Below, piece by piece: positions 8,727 to 18,370 of a DNA stretch of 64,000 nucleotides. Each line of letters begins with the position of its first letter. Position 1 is the first letter of the stretch. The translations under genes and the position numbers were made by a program. The notes beneath the pieces were generated by a model. The model saw nothing but the letters and a program-made list of their open reading frames with translations, did not search any database and was not told the origin of the DNA. This stretch comes from Nocardioides coralli (GTDB taxonomy: Bacteria > Actinomycetota > Actinomycetes > Propionibacteriales > Nocardioidaceae), in NCBI RefSeq assembly GCF_019880385.1, contig NZ_CP082273.1:2790001-2854000 (forward strand). Reading direction: 5' to 3'.

Positions 8727-9198
8727 CGGCAGCACGTCCGTGAGCCAGCAGTCGGGGCCGCGCACCCTGTGGGAGCAGGGGCACGAGCCCGGCCGCCAGA
8801 TGGTCGCGCTCGGCGCTGCCGTCACCCTCAGCGTCGTCGCGCTCGACCTCGCCGTCGGTGAGGGGCTCGGGCTCCTCTTCGACCTGGGGTTCGTCGTGAC
8901 CTGCATCGCGATCGCGCTGCTGGTGCGTCCCCGCGACTTCTTCGCGGTCGGGGTCCTGCCTCCGCTGCTGATGCTCGGCGTCCTCGTCCTGGTGGAGATC
9001 GCCCGGCCCGGTCTGCTCGGCACCCACCCCGACGACGGCGCGATCCAGTCGGTCGTCACCGGCCTCGCCCACCACAGCGGCGCCCTCGTGACCGGCTACC
9101 TGGTGTGCCTGGCCGTGCTGGCCGTGCGCCACCGCTTCGTGGCTCAGGCCACGAAGCGGCCGGGGTCGCCCGAGCCGACGCGCACCACGTCCGGGTAG
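8716..9198 (+). CDS. DUF6542-like small membrane protein
   Basis: This 160-residue protein has four hydrophobic segments between about residues 28 and 140 and a polar C-terminus. Its GTG start overlaps the rmuC end. I recall actinobacterial DUF6542 proteins lying beside ispH, as this gene nearly does, and the membrane pattern fits; the family assignment is tentative. The function is unknown. The last 55 bp overlap the 3' end of the convergent YciO/Sua5-like gene, so both C-termini are encoded by the same DNA. Confidence 0.7.
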   Translation: MPSSGSTSVSQQSGPRTLWEQGHEPGRQMVALGAAVTLSVVALDLAVGEGLGLLFDLGFVVTCIAIALLVRPRDFFAVGVLPPLLMLGVLVLVEIARPGLLGTHPDDGAIQSVVTGLAHHSGALVTGYLVCLAVLAVRHRFVAQATKRPGSPEPTRTTSG

Positions 9199-9767
9199 CC
9201 CTCCGACCAGTCCACCACCGTCGTCGGTTCGGCGATGGTCTCGCCAGCCTCGACCACGACGTCGACCTCGTGCTCGAGCTCCTCCATCAGCTCCCACCCC
9301 AGGGTGCGGGGCTCCTCCTCGCCCGGGAGGATCAGGGTGCTCGTCAGCAGCGGCTCGCCGAGCTCCTCGAGGAGCGCGGACACCACGGCGTGCTGGGGGA
9401 TCCGGACCCCGACGGTCCGCTTCTTCGGGTGCATCAGCCGGCGGGGCACCTCGCCGGTCGCGGGCAGGATGAACGTGTAGGCCCCCGGCGTGGCCGCCTT
9501 GATCGCCCGGAACGCGGCGTTGTCGATGTGGACCAGCTGGCCGAGCTGGGCGAAGTCGCGGCACATCAGGGTGAAGTGGTGCCGGTCGTCGAGCTGCCGG
9601 ATCCGCAGGATCCGGTCGCGCCCGTCGCGGTTGCCGAGCTGGCAGCCCAGCGCATAGCCGGAGTCGGTCGGGTAGGCGATCAGCGCGTCCTCACGCAGTG
9701 CCTGTACGACCTGGGCGACCCGACGCGGCTGCGGGTCGACCGGGTGCAGGTCCACGAAGCGCGCCAC
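9144..9767 (-). CDS. YciO/Sua5/YrdC family protein (L-threonylcarbamoyladenylate synthase-like)
   Basis: This 207-residue single-domain protein has the YrdC fold signature: [19 protein letters not shown] for the ATP/threonine pocket, a [15 protein letters not shown] segment and [13 protein letters not shown]. Sua5/TsaC make threonylcarbamoyl-AMP for tRNA t6A. This protein looks closer to YciO because the usual KxR/SxN pair is replaced (RIRQ, and [10 protein letters not shown] without the Asn). Its role in t6A is therefore uncertain. It converges on, and overlaps, the DUF6542-like gene. Confidence 0.85.
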   Translation of the reverse strand: MARFVDLHPVDPQPRRVAQVVQALREDALIAYPTDSGYALGCQLGNRDGRDRILRIRQLDDRHHFTLMCRDFAQLGQLVHIDNAAFRAIKAATPGAYTFILPATGEVPRRLMHPKKRTVGVRIPQHAVVSALLEELGEPLLTSTLILPGEEEPRTLGWELMEELEHEVDVVVEAGETIAEPTTVVDWSEGYPDVVRVGSGDPGRFVA

Positions 9768-9775
9768 GACCGGCC

Positions 9776-10789
9776 CTAGGACGAGATGGCGGCCTGCTGC
9801 GCCGCCTTCAGGTCGCGTCGCAGCTCCTTGGGGAGGGCGAAGATCAGCGACTCCTCGGCGGAGTGGACCGCCTGCGCATCGGGGTAGCCCCGCTCGGCGA
9901 GGAAGGCCAGCACGCCCTGCACGAGCTCCTCGGGAACGCTCGCCCCCGAGGTGACGCTCACGGTGGAGACGCCCTCGAGCCAGGCCTCGTCGATCTCGGT
10001 GGCGTCGTCGACGCGGTGGGCCGACCGGGCCCCGGCCTCGAGGGCGACCTCGACCAGCCGGACCGAGTTGGAGGAGTTCCCGGACCCGACGACGATGACC
10101 AGGTCGGCGTCGCGGGCGATCTCCTTGATCGCCAGCTGGCGGTTCTGGGTGGCGTAGCAGATGTCGTCGCTCGGGGGGTCCAGCAGCGCCGGGAACCGCT
10201 CGCGGATCGCGGCCACCGTCTCGAGGGTCTCGTCGACGCTCAGCGTGGTCTGGGACAGCCAGGCCACCTTCTCGGGGTCACGGACGACGATCCCCGCGAC
10301 GTCCTCGGGACCCTGGACGAGCTGGATGTGGTCGGGCGCCTCGCCCGCGGTGCCCTCGACCTCCTCGTGACCCTCGTGGCCGATGAGGAGGATGTCGTAG
10401 TCCTCGCCGGCGAACCGCTTCGCCTCGTGGTGGACCTTGGTGACCAGCGGGCAGGTGGCGTCGATCGTCTTGAGCTCGCGCTGCTGGGCCTGTCGGTGGA
10501 CCTCCGGCGAGACCCCGTGGGCGGAGAACACCACCGTCGCGCCGGCCGGGACCTCGTCGAGCTCCTCGACGAAGATCGCGCCGCGCGACTCGAGGTCGGA
10601 CACCACGTGCTTGTTGTGGACGATCTGCTTCCTGACGTAGACAGGCGCGCCGTAGAGGTCGAGCGCCTTCTCCACCGTCACGACCGCCCGGTCGACGCCG
10701 GCGCAGTAGCCGCGCGGCGCCGCGAGCAGCACGGCGCGCTCGGCCTCCTCGGGGCTGAGCACGGGAGGGGTTCCCAGGTCCGTCGTCAT
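9776..10789 (-). CDS. ispH: 4-hydroxy-3-methylbut-2-enyl diphosphate reductase
   Basis: This 337-residue IspH/LytB is the last enzyme of the MEP isoprenoid pathway, reducing HMBPP to IPP and DMAPP with a 4Fe-4S cluster. The three cluster cysteines are visible in [20 protein letters not shown] and ICYATQNRQ. The HMBPP-binding SAHGVSPEV and the [11 protein letters not shown] segment are also present. I use the ATG at 10789; the frame extends upstream only through the divergent xseA. It is divergent from xseA with about 80 bp between starts, the arrangement also seen in mycobacteria. Confidence 0.95.
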   Translation of the reverse strand: MTTDLGTPPVLSPEEAERAVLLAAPRGYCAGVDRAVVTVEKALDLYGAPVYVRKQIVHNKHVVSDLESRGAIFVEELDEVPAGATVVFSAHGVSPEVHRQAQQRELKTIDATCPLVTKVHHEAKRFAGEDYDILLIGHEGHEEVEGTAGEAPDHIQLVQGPEDVAGIVVRDPEKVAWLSQTTLSVDETLETVAAIRERFPALLDPPSDDICYATQNRQLAIKEIARDADLVIVVGSGNSSNSVRLVEVALEAGARSAHRVDDATEIDEAWLEGVSTVSVTSGASVPEELVQGVLAFLAERGYPDAQAVHSAEESLIFALPKELRRDLKAAQQAAISS

Positions 10790-10867
10790 GGGCCCGAGTC
10801 TAGGGACTCCGGCCACGCCCAGCCGAGTCGGCGCGGGGCGTCGGCGGCTGCCCGTAGGCTCGCGGTC

Positions 10868-12103
10868 GTGCCATCGCTGCGTGAGACCACCGCCGACGCG
10901 CCCGCCCCGGTGCGCGCGGTCTCCAACGCGCTGTCGCAGTGGATCGGGCAGCTCGGCGCGCTGTGGGTCGAGGGCCAGGTGACCCAGTTCACCCGCCGCC
11001 CCGGCATGGGCACCGTCTTCCTGACGCTGCGCGACCCCGTGGCCGAGGTGTCGGTGACCGTGACCTGCGCCCGCACCCTCTTCGACTCGCTCGACCCCCC
11101 GGTGGTCGAGGGCGGCAGCATCGTGGTCCATGCCCGGCCGACGTTCTACGCCGGCAACGGCAGCCTGTCGCTCGCCGCCAGCGACATCCGGATGGTCGGG
11201 CTGGGCGAGCTGCTGGCGCGCCTGGAGCGCCGCCGCAGGTTGCTGGCCGCCGAGGGGCTCTTCGAGCCGGCCCTCAAGCGGCGCCTGCCCTTCCTCCCCC
11301 GGGCTGTCGGCCTGGTCACCGCTGCGGGGTCGGCCGCCGAGCGCGACGTCCTCGACAACGCGCGACGGCGCTGGCCAGGTGTGCGGTTCGAGGTGGTCCA
11401 CGCGCCCATGCAGGGCCAGCGCTGTGCCCTCGAGGTGATGGAGGCCGTCGAGCGTCTCGACCGTCGTCCCGAGGTCGAGGTGATCGTGGTCGCGCGGGGC
11501 GGCGGCTCGGTCGAGGACCTGCTGCCCTTCTCCGACGAGGGGCTGGTGCGCGCGGTCCACCGGGTGCGGACCCCGGTCGTCTCCGCCATCGGCCACGAGC
11601 CCGACAACCCCCTGCTGGACCTCGTCGCCGACGTCCGCGCCTCGACCCCCACCGACGCCGCCAAGCTGGTGGTGCCCGATGTCGCCGAGGAGCAGCGCCA
11701 GCTGCTCACCACGCGCGACCGTGCCCGCGCCGCAGTCCGCCAGCTGATCGGGCGCGAACAGGCGACGCTGGAGTCGCTGCGCTCCCGACCCGCCCTGGCC
11801 GACCCCCGTACCCTCGTCGACGAGCGGAGCAGCGAGGTCGCGGCACTGCGCGACCGCTCGCGGCGGACCCTGCGCCACGCGCTCGACCGCGCCACCGACG
11901 ACATCGAGCACCACCGGGCGCGTGCCCGCGCGCTGTCGCCGCTCGCCACCCTGCAACGCGGCTACGCCGTGCTGCAGGACGAGGCCGGCCACGTGGTCTC
12001 GTCGGTCGACGGCGTGACGGCCGGCCACGCCATCTCGGTGCGGGTCACCGACGGGCGGGTGCTCGCCACCACCACCGGCACCGAGCGCGAGGAGGACGCG
12101 TGA
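10868..12103 (+). CDS. xseA: exodeoxyribonuclease VII large subunit
   Basis: This 411-residue protein has an N-terminal OB-fold (residues about 15-110, with [20 protein letters not shown]), then the catalytic core with [18 protein letters not shown], the [18 protein letters not shown] motif, [13 protein letters not shown] and a long helical region. With XseB it degrades single-stranded DNA to oligonucleotides. The GTG start at 10868 is taken from the start of family homology. Its stop overlaps xseB (GTGA), so the two subunits are co-translated. Confidence 0.95.
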   Translation: MPSLRETTADAPAPVRAVSNALSQWIGQLGALWVEGQVTQFTRRPGMGTVFLTLRDPVAEVSVTVTCARTLFDSLDPPVVEGGSIVVHARPTFYAGNGSLSLAASDIRMVGLGELLARLERRRRLLAAEGLFEPALKRRLPFLPRAVGLVTAAGSAAERDVLDNARRRWPGVRFEVVHAPMQGQRCALEVMEAVERLDRRPEVEVIVVARGGGSVEDLLPFSDEGLVRAVHRVRTPVVSAIGHEPDNPLLDLVADVRASTPTDAAKLVVPDVAEEQRQLLTTRDRARAAVRQLIGREQATLESLRSRPALADPRTLVDERSSEVAALRDRSRRTLRHALDRATDDIEHHRARARALSPLATLQRGYAVLQDEAGHVVSSVDGVTAGHAISVRVTDGRVLATTTGTEREEDA

Positions 12104-12306
12104 GCGAGACGACGAGCAACGACATCCCCTACGAGCAGGCCCGCGAGGAGCTGATCGAGGTGGTCCGCCGCCTCGAGGCCGGGGGCACGACCCTCGAGGA
12201 GTCGCTCACGCTGTGGGAGCGGGGCGAGAAGCTCGCCACGATCTGCCAGAGCTGGCTCGACGGGGCCCGGGAGCGCCTCGACCAGGCTGTCGAGCAGGAC
12301 GAGTAG
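12100..12306 (+). CDS. xseB: exodeoxyribonuclease VII small subunit
   Basis: This 68-residue helical protein has the XseB core pattern [19 protein letters not shown] and [15 protein letters not shown]. It binds the coiled-coil part of XseA to form the holoenzyme. The GTG start overlaps the xseA stop by four bases. Length is normal for the family. Confidence 0.95.
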   Translation: MSETTSNDIPYEQAREELIEVVRRLEAGGTTLEESLTLWERGEKLATICQSWLDGARERLDQAVEQDE

Positions 12307-12488
12307 TCAGCTCCTGAGCTGGAGGCTCTGGCCCAGGTGGGCCGTCGAGGGCAACACGCTCGCCGGAGCACGCACTACCCCGGCCGTCCGCGCCACGGAT
12401 CGTCCCCAGCCCGGGTCCACTGAGAGTTCTTCACAGGGGTGGCATGGATGGTCGTTGGGTGTCCGGGGGCGGGCCTAGCGTCGGGGGT

Positions 12489-13757
12489 ATGAGCCAGTCA
12501 GCTGTTCCGTTGCCGCACCCGTTGGTGGGGTGTGTGGCGGCGGTGGCGGCTGCGGTGGACGGGGTGGTGGGTGCGAACCCGGTGTTCTTGTCGACGGCTG
12601 CGAAGGCCTCGGTGCTGGTGGGGTTGTCGGAGCAGGTCGCGCGGTTGGAGGGGCTGCGGCTGGCGGTGCTCGCGGCCGCCGGCGATGTCGCGGAGGAGCA
12701 CGGGGCCCGGACGGCCGGGGTGTGGTTGGCGCACCAGGCCCGGTTGGAGCGGCCCGAGGGCCGGAGGCTGCAGCAGCTGGCCGAGGCGTTGGACCAGCGG
12801 TGGCACCGGGTGGCGTCGGCGTTGTTGGCCGGGGAGGTCAGTCGGGCGCAGGCGGAGGCGATCGTCGCCGCCCTCGAGGCGTTGCCCGGTGACCTCGACC
12901 GCGAGGTGCGGGCCCGGGCGGAGGCGCATCTGGTGGGGTTGGCCGGAGAGTTCGGGCCGGCACAGCTGCGCCGGCTGGGGCAGCGGATCCTGGACGTGGT
13001 GGCCCCCGCGGTGGCCGAGGAGCACGAGCGTCGTGCCCTCGAACGTGCCGAGCGGGCGGCCCGGGTCCGGATGCGGGTCCGCCGGCAGGACCTGGGCGCG
13101 GGGCTGGTGCGGATCACCGCCGACCTGCCGGTGCTGCACGCCGACCTGCTCTACACCCAGCTCCACGCCCACGCCTCACCACGACGCGACCACCTCGAGC
13201 AGCTGGCGCACGTGGACCGGCGCGACCCCGAGTCCGGAGAACGGGTCCCCTACCCCACGTTGCTGGCCCAGGGGTTCTGCAGCCTGCTCGAACGGCTCCC
13301 CCAGCAGGCGGCGCCCCGGCACGGTGGGGATGCGGCGTCGCTGGTGGTGACCATCGACCACGACCGGCTCGCCGAGCAGGTCGGGGTGGCCCGGTTGGGC
13401 ACCGGGCACGCGATCAGCGTCGGGGAGGCCCGCCGGCTGGCCTGCAACGTCGGGATCCTCCCGATGGTCCTCGACGGCGCCTCCCAACCCCTCGACGTCG
13501 GCCGGACCAAACGCCTCCACACCCCCGCGATGCGCAAGGCCCTCGCCGTGCGCGACCGCGAGTGCCGCGCCGAGGGCTGCGACATCCCCGCCGCCTGGAC
13601 CGAAGCCCACCACCAGGCCCCCTGGTCACACGGCGGACCCACCACCGTCAACGACGCCGTGCTGCTCTGCTCCTGGCACCACCACCGCGCCCACGACCGC
13701 CGCTACGACACCCGACGCCTGCCCAACGGCGACCTCCGCTTCCACCGACGAACGTAG
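12489..13757 (+). CDS. DUF222/HNH endonuclease family protein (13E12-repeat type)
   Basis: This 422-residue protein has a DUF222 region (about residues 20-290) and a C-terminal HNH domain. In the HNH domain CRAEGC, AHHQAPWSHGG and LLCSWHHHRAH supply the zinc-knuckle cysteines and catalytic histidines. Such proteins are present in many copies in high-GC actinobacteria. Their role is unresolved; they are nuclease-like and often tied to mobile DNA. The start is the ATG preceded by GGGGG. The first third uses TTG leucine and T-ending codons more than neighbouring genes, a sign of separate history. I see no terminal repeats or transposase. Confidence 0.85.
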   Translation: MSQSAVPLPHPLVGCVAAVAAAVDGVVGANPVFLSTAAKASVLVGLSEQVARLEGLRLAVLAAAGDVAEEHGARTAGVWLAHQARLERPEGRRLQQLAEALDQRWHRVASALLAGEVSRAQAEAIVAALEALPGDLDREVRARAEAHLVGLAGEFGPAQLRRLGQRILDVVAPAVAEEHERRALERAERAARVRMRVRRQDLGAGLVRITADLPVLHADLLYTQLHAHASPRRDHLEQLAHVDRRDPESGERVPYPTLLAQGFCSLLERLPQQAAPRHGGDAASLVVTIDHDRLAEQVGVARLGTGHAISVGEARRLACNVGILPMVLDGASQPLDVGRTKRLHTPAMRKALAVRDRECRAEGCDIPAAWTEAHHQAPWSHGGPTTVNDAVLLCSWHHHRAHDRRYDTRRLPNGDLRFHRRT

Positions 13758-13787
13758 GGCCTCCTTGGCGGGCCCGCAGACCTGTCG

Positions 13788-14327
13788 TCATTCCACGGGG
13801 TCGGTCGTCAGCGCTTCGGCGAGCGTGGTCAGGTCGCCACGACCGGCCGAGCCGTAGACGACCACCCACTCCTCGCCGACCTCGGCGACGTAGGCCAGGT
13901 CGCCGCCCTCGTCGGTGTAGGCGCCCCATCGGTCGGCCACGGCCGAGTCGATGCGCACCGGGTCGAGCTCCTCGGTGTCCTCGTCGACGTAGATCTCCAG
14001 GATGTCGGGCAGCGAGCGGCCCGACTGGTGCACACCGGCGAAACCGTCGGGTGTGAGGAAGCCGATGCCCCACGTCCGCTCGTTCGGCGACTCGACGCTG
14101 GTGGCCTGCCACCCGGCGGGCAGCGACCGTGGGTAGACGACGTCCCGTCCAGCGTCCTGCGCGAAGCCGACGGCGTCGAGGTAGTCGACGCTGTCGGGCT
14201 CGACCACCAGCTCGTCGCGGTTCAGAGCCCGGAAGGTGAGGTAGGCCGTGATGACGAGGAGCAGCACCGCCAGGGCGCCGACAAGGCCGGAGACGGAACG
14301 CTGGTAGCGGCCGGGCTGCTCACTCAC
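13788..14327 (-). CDS. DUF4245 family membrane-anchored protein
   Basis: This 179-residue protein has one N-terminal membrane helix (about residues 12-32, SGLVGALAVLLLVITAYL). An extracytoplasmic domain follows with PRSLPAGWQATS, WGIGFLTPDGFAGV and a C-terminal WVVVYGSAGRGDL segment. These match DUF4245, a family found near glpX in actinobacteria (Rv1100 in M. tuberculosis). The function is unknown. Here it is separated from glpX by the inserted molybdate module. Confidence 0.82.
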   Translation of the reverse strand: MSEQPGRYQRSVSGLVGALAVLLLVITAYLTFRALNRDELVVEPDSVDYLDAVGFAQDAGRDVVYPRSLPAGWQATSVESPNERTWGIGFLTPDGFAGVHQSGRSLPDILEIYVDEDTEELDPVRIDSAVADRWGAYTDEGGDLAYVAEVGEEWVVVYGSAGRGDLTTLAEALTTDPVE

Positions 14328-14375
14328 GGCCCCATCCTCACAGAGCCCACCCAGCGGTCGACCGTCCGGTGCACG

Positions 14376-14393
14376 GATCCGCAGATGCGGATC
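14376..14393. promoter_or_regulatory. palindrome upstream of the molybdate operon, candidate operator
   Basis: GATCCGC and GCGGATC form perfect 7-bp arms around a 4-bp spacer (AGAT), 43 bp upstream of the GTG of the Mop-domain regulator. Position and symmetry suit an operator for the regulator itself. It does not resemble the E. coli ModE box, so the assignment is inference. Confidence 0.4.
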
Positions 14394-14435
14394 GACTCTT
14401 GCGCAACGTCACCGCATGCGCGGACACTGGCCGGT

Positions 14436-14831
14436 GTGACGACGTACCGGATCGCGGAGGCAGCCGCCCTGCTGGGCGTCAGCGACGACACCGTACGCCG
14501 CTGGGTGGACGCCGGCCGGCTCCCGGCCTCCACCGGCCGCGGCCGCGCGGTTGTCGAGGGCGCCGATCTCGCCGCCCTCGCGGAGGAGCTGGCGGACCAC
14601 CCCGACCGCGAAGCATCGCGAGCCAGCGCCGTCAGCGCGCGGAACCGGCTCGACGGCATCGTCGTCCGCGTGGTCCGCGACACCGTGATGGCGCAGGTCG
14701 ACCTGATCTGCGGCCCCTACCGGCTGGTCTCGCTCATGAGCACCGAGGCCGCCGACGAGCTCGGGCTCGAGCGAGGCGTCCGCGCCACCGCATCGGTCAA
14801 GGCGACCAACGTCGTCGTGGAGCGCCCGTGA
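14436..14831 (+). CDS. HTH-Mop molybdate-responsive regulator / molybdopterin-binding protein
   Basis: This 131-residue two-domain protein has an excisionase/MerR-like helix-turn-helix at about residues 3-45 (YRIAEAAALLGVSDDTVRRW). A Mop (TOBE) domain follows at about 68-131 (SARNRLDGIVVRVVRD, LMSTEAADELGL, ATNVVVERP) and binds molybdate oxyanions in related proteins. It is the first gene of a unit with modA, modB and modC, all joined by 4-bp overlaps. A one-component molybdate sensor controlling its own importer is the natural reading. The GTG at 14436 is chosen because it directly starts the HTH. Confidence 0.85.
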   Translation: MTTYRIAEAAALLGVSDDTVRRWVDAGRLPASTGRGRAVVEGADLAALAEELADHPDREASRASAVSARNRLDGIVVRVVRDTVMAQVDLICGPYRLVSLMSTEAADELGLERGVRATASVKATNVVVERP

Positions 14832-15556
14832 AGCGGTGCTGGCCGGCAGTGGTGCTGCTGCTGCTCCCACTGGCGGCGTGCGGCACCGACGACGACCCGG
14901 AGCTGACCGTGCTCGCGGCGGCGTCGCTGACCGACGCCTACGAGCGGCTGGCCGACGACTTCGAGGAGCAGACCGGGGCCCGGGTGAGGTTCTCGTTCGG
15001 CTCGAGCACCGACCTCGCCCAGCAGGCCGCCGACGGGGCACCGGGCGACGTGCTCGCCACGGCCGACGACACGTCGATGCAGGTGGCCGTGGCCGCCGGC
15101 TCGACCCGGGACGTCGTCCGCTTCGCCGGCAACGTCCTGGTGATCGTCACGCCACCCGACAACCCGGCCGGGGTGGACTCGCTCGCCGACCTCGCGGGGG
15201 CGACGTGGGTGCGGTGTGCCGACGAGGTCCCGTGCGGTCGGGTCGCCCTGGCGGTGCTCGATGACGCCGGCGTAGGGGCGGAGCCGGTCAGCCTCGAGGA
15301 GGACGTGCGGGCCACGCTCGACAAGGTGACCTCCGGTGAGGTCGACGCCGCGCTGGTCTACGCGACCGACGCCGTCGCGGCCGGATCCGCAGTGGAGACG
15401 GTGCAGCTCCCTGGCGCCGAGGACCATGCGACGGCGTACCTGACCGCCACGCTCACCCAGGCTGAGGAACCCGAGCTGGCCCGTGAATGGGTGGAGCTCA
15501 TGACGTCGCAGTCGGGGCGCGCGGTGCTGGCCGAGGCGGGGTTCCGGCTGCCGTGA
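14828..15556 (+). CDS. modA: molybdate ABC transporter substrate-binding lipoprotein
   Basis: This 242-residue protein has a short signal peptide ending in the lipobox LAAC (Cys about 18), so it should be lipid-anchored outside the membrane. The ModA core begins with LTVLAAASLTDAYERL and has FSFGSSTDLAQQ, with the serines that bind the oxyanion, GAPGDVLATAD and ALVYATDA. It captures molybdate or tungstate for ModBC. The start overlaps the regulator stop (GTGA). Confidence 0.92.
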   Translation: MKRCWPAVVLLLLPLAACGTDDDPELTVLAAASLTDAYERLADDFEEQTGARVRFSFGSSTDLAQQAADGAPGDVLATADDTSMQVAVAAGSTRDVVRFAGNVLVIVTPPDNPAGVDSLADLAGATWVRCADEVPCGRVALAVLDDAGVGAEPVSLEEDVRATLDKVTSGEVDAALVYATDAVAAGSAVETVQLPGAEDHATAYLTATLTQAEEPELAREWVELMTSQSGRAVLAEAGFRLP

Positions 15557-16344
15557 GAGATCCCCTGGGCCGCCCCCCGGCCGTGCTGATGGTGCCGGCC
15601 GCCGTGGCCACGCTGCTGCTGGTGGTGCCGGTCGGCGCGATGGTCGTCGCGACCGACTGGGCCGCACTCCCCGCCGAGCTGGGCTCGGAAGTGGCCCGTC
15701 AGGCGCTCTGGCTCTCGGTGACGACCGCCACCGCGTCCGCGGCCATCTGCCTGGTGCTCGGGCTCCCCCTCGCGTGGCTGCTCGCGCGCATCTCGTTCCG
15801 CGGAAGGGGGCTGCTCCGGGCGCTCGTGTCGTTGCCGCTCGTGCTGCCCCCCGTCGTGGCGGGCGTGGCGCTGCGCAGCGCCTTCGGCCGCTCCGGCGTC
15901 CTCGGCGAACCGATCCTCGAGCTGACCGGCTTCGCGTTCCCCTTCACCACCTGGGGGGTGGTGCTCTCGCACGTCTTCGTCTCGCTCCCCTTCGTGGTGA
16001 TCGCCGTCGAGGGTGCCTTCCGTTCCGCCGACCCGGCCTACGACGCCGCGGCCGCCACCCTCGGCGCGGGGCGCTGGACCACGTTCCGACGCGTCACCGC
16101 CCCGCTCGCGCTCCCCGGCATCGTCGCCGGGCTCGTGCTGGGCTGGGCCCGCGCGCTGGGCGAGTTCGGCGCCACCATCACCTTCAACGGCAACTACCCC
16201 GGGACGACGCAGGTGCTGCCGAACCTGATCTACGTGACCCGCCAGTCCGACCAGGACGCGGCGCTGGCGCTGAGCCTGCTGATGCTGCTGGTCTCCGTCG
16301 CCGTGCTGCTCGCGCTCCGCGACCGTTGGCTGGGGACCACATGA
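15553..16344 (+). CDS. modB: molybdate ABC transporter permease
   Basis: This 263-residue permease has six or so membrane helices. The EAA loop that contacts the ATPase is seen as AAATLGAGRWTTFRRVTAPLAL near residues 175-195, followed by the ModB-typical RALGEFGATITFNG. It forms the membrane channel for molybdate. Translation is coupled on both sides, to modA by GTGA and to modC by ATGA. Confidence 0.92.
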   Translation: MRDPLGRPPAVLMVPAAVATLLLVVPVGAMVVATDWAALPAELGSEVARQALWLSVTTATASAAICLVLGLPLAWLLARISFRGRGLLRALVSLPLVLPPVVAGVALRSAFGRSGVLGEPILELTGFAFPFTTWGVVLSHVFVSLPFVVIAVEGAFRSADPAYDAAAATLGAGRWTTFRRVTAPLALPGIVAGLVLGWARALGEFGATITFNGNYPGTTQVLPNLIYVTRQSDQDAALALSLLMLLVSVAVLLALRDRWLGTT

Positions 16345-17306
16345 CCCTCACGCTGGACCTCCGCGTCCCGGGCCGGGTCGATGTCTCGTGCGAGGTTGAC
16401 CGCGGCGAGGTGCTCGCGGTGATCGGGCCCAACGGAGCCGGCAAGACCAGCCTGGTGCACGCGCTCGCCGGGCTGGTCGTCGCCGAGGGCTCGGCGCTGC
16501 TCGACGGCACCGACCTCCTGACGGTCCCGGCCACCGAGCGGGGGGTCGGGATGGTCTTCCAGAACCAGCTGCTCTTCCCCCACCTGACCGCGCTCGCCAA
16601 CGTCGCGTTCGGCCCGCGGTCACGCGGCGCGACTCGCGCGGCGGCCGAGGACGCATCGCGGACCTGGCTCAGCCGGCTCGGCGTCGGCGACCTCGCACAC
16701 CGGCGGCCCGGCCAGCTGTCCGGCGGGCAGGCGCAACGCGTCGCCATCGCTCGCGCGCTCGCCACGGAGCCCCGGCTGCTGCTGCTGGACGAGCCGCTGA
16801 CGGGCCTCGACGTCACGGTCGCGATGGCGCTGCGCATCGAGCTCGGCCGCCATCTCGCCGACTACGGCGGGATCACCCTCCTCGTCACGCACGACGCGAT
16901 CGACGCGTTCACGATCGCGGACCGGGTCCTCGTCCTCGACGACGGGCGCGTCGCCCAGATCGGTACGCCGGCAGAGGTCGCTCAGCGGCCCCGCACCGAG
17001 CACGTGGCGCGGCTGGTCGGGCTCAACGTGGTCCGCGACGCTCATCGCATCACGGCGTTCACCCCCGAGGCGGTCGCGGTGTCGCTGGGCGAGCCGGTCG
17101 GCTCGCCGCGGCTGCGCTGGCACGGTCGGGTCGCCGACGTGGCACCGCACGGCGACGCGGTCCGCGTGCTGGTCCGCGCGGACCCCGACCTGATCGCCGA
17201 CGTGACGCCCGCCGCGGCGACCGAGCTCGGCCTGGCACCGGGCCGCGAGGTCTGGCTCTCGGTCAAGGCGACCGCCGTGACGACGTACGAGCTCGACGGC
17301 GACTGA
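16341..17306 (+). CDS. modC: molybdate ABC transporter ATP-binding protein
   Basis: This 321-residue ATPase has Walker [10 protein letters not shown], the Q-loop [11 protein letters not shown], the signature [14 protein letters not shown], Walker [11 protein letters not shown] and the H-loop VTHD. A C-terminal TOBE/Mop-like domain lies at about 250-321 ([17 protein letters not shown]), which in ModC proteins senses oxyanion and can inhibit transport. It is the last gene of the mod unit and ends 17 bp before glpX. Confidence 0.93.
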   Translation: MTLTLDLRVPGRVDVSCEVDRGEVLAVIGPNGAGKTSLVHALAGLVVAEGSALLDGTDLLTVPATERGVGMVFQNQLLFPHLTALANVAFGPRSRGATRAAAEDASRTWLSRLGVGDLAHRRPGQLSGGQAQRVAIARALATEPRLLLLDEPLTGLDVTVAMALRIELGRHLADYGGITLLVTHDAIDAFTIADRVLVLDDGRVAQIGTPAEVAQRPRTEHVARLVGLNVVRDAHRITAFTPEAVAVSLGEPVGSPRLRWHGRVADVAPHGDAVRVLVRADPDLIADVTPAAATELGLAPGREVWLSVKATAVTTYELDGD

Positions 17307-17323
17307 CCGGTATCCTCCCGGCC

Positions 17324-18343
17324 ATGAGCGTGAGCCACCCGGACCCCAACTCCAGCACGGTCGACCGCAACCTCGCCATGGAGCTGGTCCGCGTGACCGA
17401 GGCCGCTGCCATGGCCGCCGGCCGATGGGTCGGTCGGGGTGACAAGAACGGCGCCGATCAGGTGGCCGTCAACGCCATGCGCGTGATGATCTCGACGATC
17501 GGCATGAACGGCACGGTGGTCATCGGCGAGGGCGAGAAGGACGAGGCGCCGATGCTCTACAACGGGGAGCGGGTCGGTGACGGCACGGGCGCCGAGTGCG
17601 ACGTCGCCGTCGACCCCATCGACGGCACCACGCTCACCGCCAAGGGCATGAACAACGCGATCGCGGTGCTGGCCGTGGCCCCACGCGGCGCGATGTACGA
17701 CCCCTCCGCGGTGTTCTACATGAAGAAGCTGGTCACCGGCCCCGAGGCCGCCGCCGTCGTCGACATCCGGTACCCCGTGGCCGAGAACATCCACCAGGTC
17801 GCGAAGGCGAAGGGCTCCCGGCCCGAGGACGTGACCGTGGTGCTGCTCGACCGGCCGCGCCACCAGGAGCTGGTCGAGGAGATCCGACGCACGGGAGCCC
17901 GCATCAAGTTCATCGCCGACGGTGACGTCGCCGGCGCCATCATGGCCGCGCGACCCAACACCGGCATCGACCTGCTGCTGGGAGTCGGCGGCACGCCGGA
18001 GGGCATCATCGCGGCCTGCGCGATGAAGTGCACCGGCGGTGTGATCCAGGGGCAGCTCTGGCCGCGTGACGACGACGAGCGGCAGAAGGCGCTCGACGCC
18101 GGGCACAACCTCGACGACGACTTCGTGCTGGCCACCGACGACCTGGTCTCGGGAGAGGAGGCCTACTTCGTGGCCACCGGCATCACCGACGGCGAGCTGA
18201 TGCGCGGCGTGCGCTACCGCGCCGGTGGCTGCACGACCGACTCACTGGTGATGCGCGCGCGCAGCGGCACCATCCGGTCGATCACCTCCGAGCACCAGCT
18301 CCACAAGCTGCGCACGTTCGCGGCCATCGACTTCGAGCACTGA
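17324..18343 (+). CDS. glpX: class II fructose-1,6-bisphosphatase
   Basis: This 339-residue GlpX hydrolyses fructose-1,6-bisphosphate in gluconeogenesis. Diagnostic segments are [30 protein letters not shown] with metal-binding acids, [16 protein letters not shown] (the metal site), [17 protein letters not shown] and [13 protein letters not shown]. Actinobacteria commonly rely on this class. In M. tuberculosis glpX (Rv1099c) lies between fum and Rv1100. Here the molybdate module and a 19-kb sugar/fumA block separate those partners. Confidence 0.95.
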   Translation: MSVSHPDPNSSTVDRNLAMELVRVTEAAAMAAGRWVGRGDKNGADQVAVNAMRVMISTIGMNGTVVIGEGEKDEAPMLYNGERVGDGTGAECDVAVDPIDGTTLTAKGMNNAIAVLAVAPRGAMYDPSAVFYMKKLVTGPEAAAVVDIRYPVAENIHQVAKAKGSRPEDVTVVLLDRPRHQELVEEIRRTGARIKFIADGDVAGAIMAARPNTGIDLLLGVGGTPEGIIAACAMKCTGGVIQGQLWPRDDDERQKALDAGHNLDDDFVLATDDLVSGEEAYFVATGITDGELMRGVRYRAGGCTTDSLVMRARSGTIRSITSEHQLHKLRTFAAIDFEH

Positions 18344-18370
18344 CAGACCCCGACGGTCGGGAGGGACCAC

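Noticed and set aside
12489..13757. A mobile element around the DUF222/HNH gene.
   Set aside because: No inverted terminal repeats, target duplications or transposase genes are visible at its flanks.
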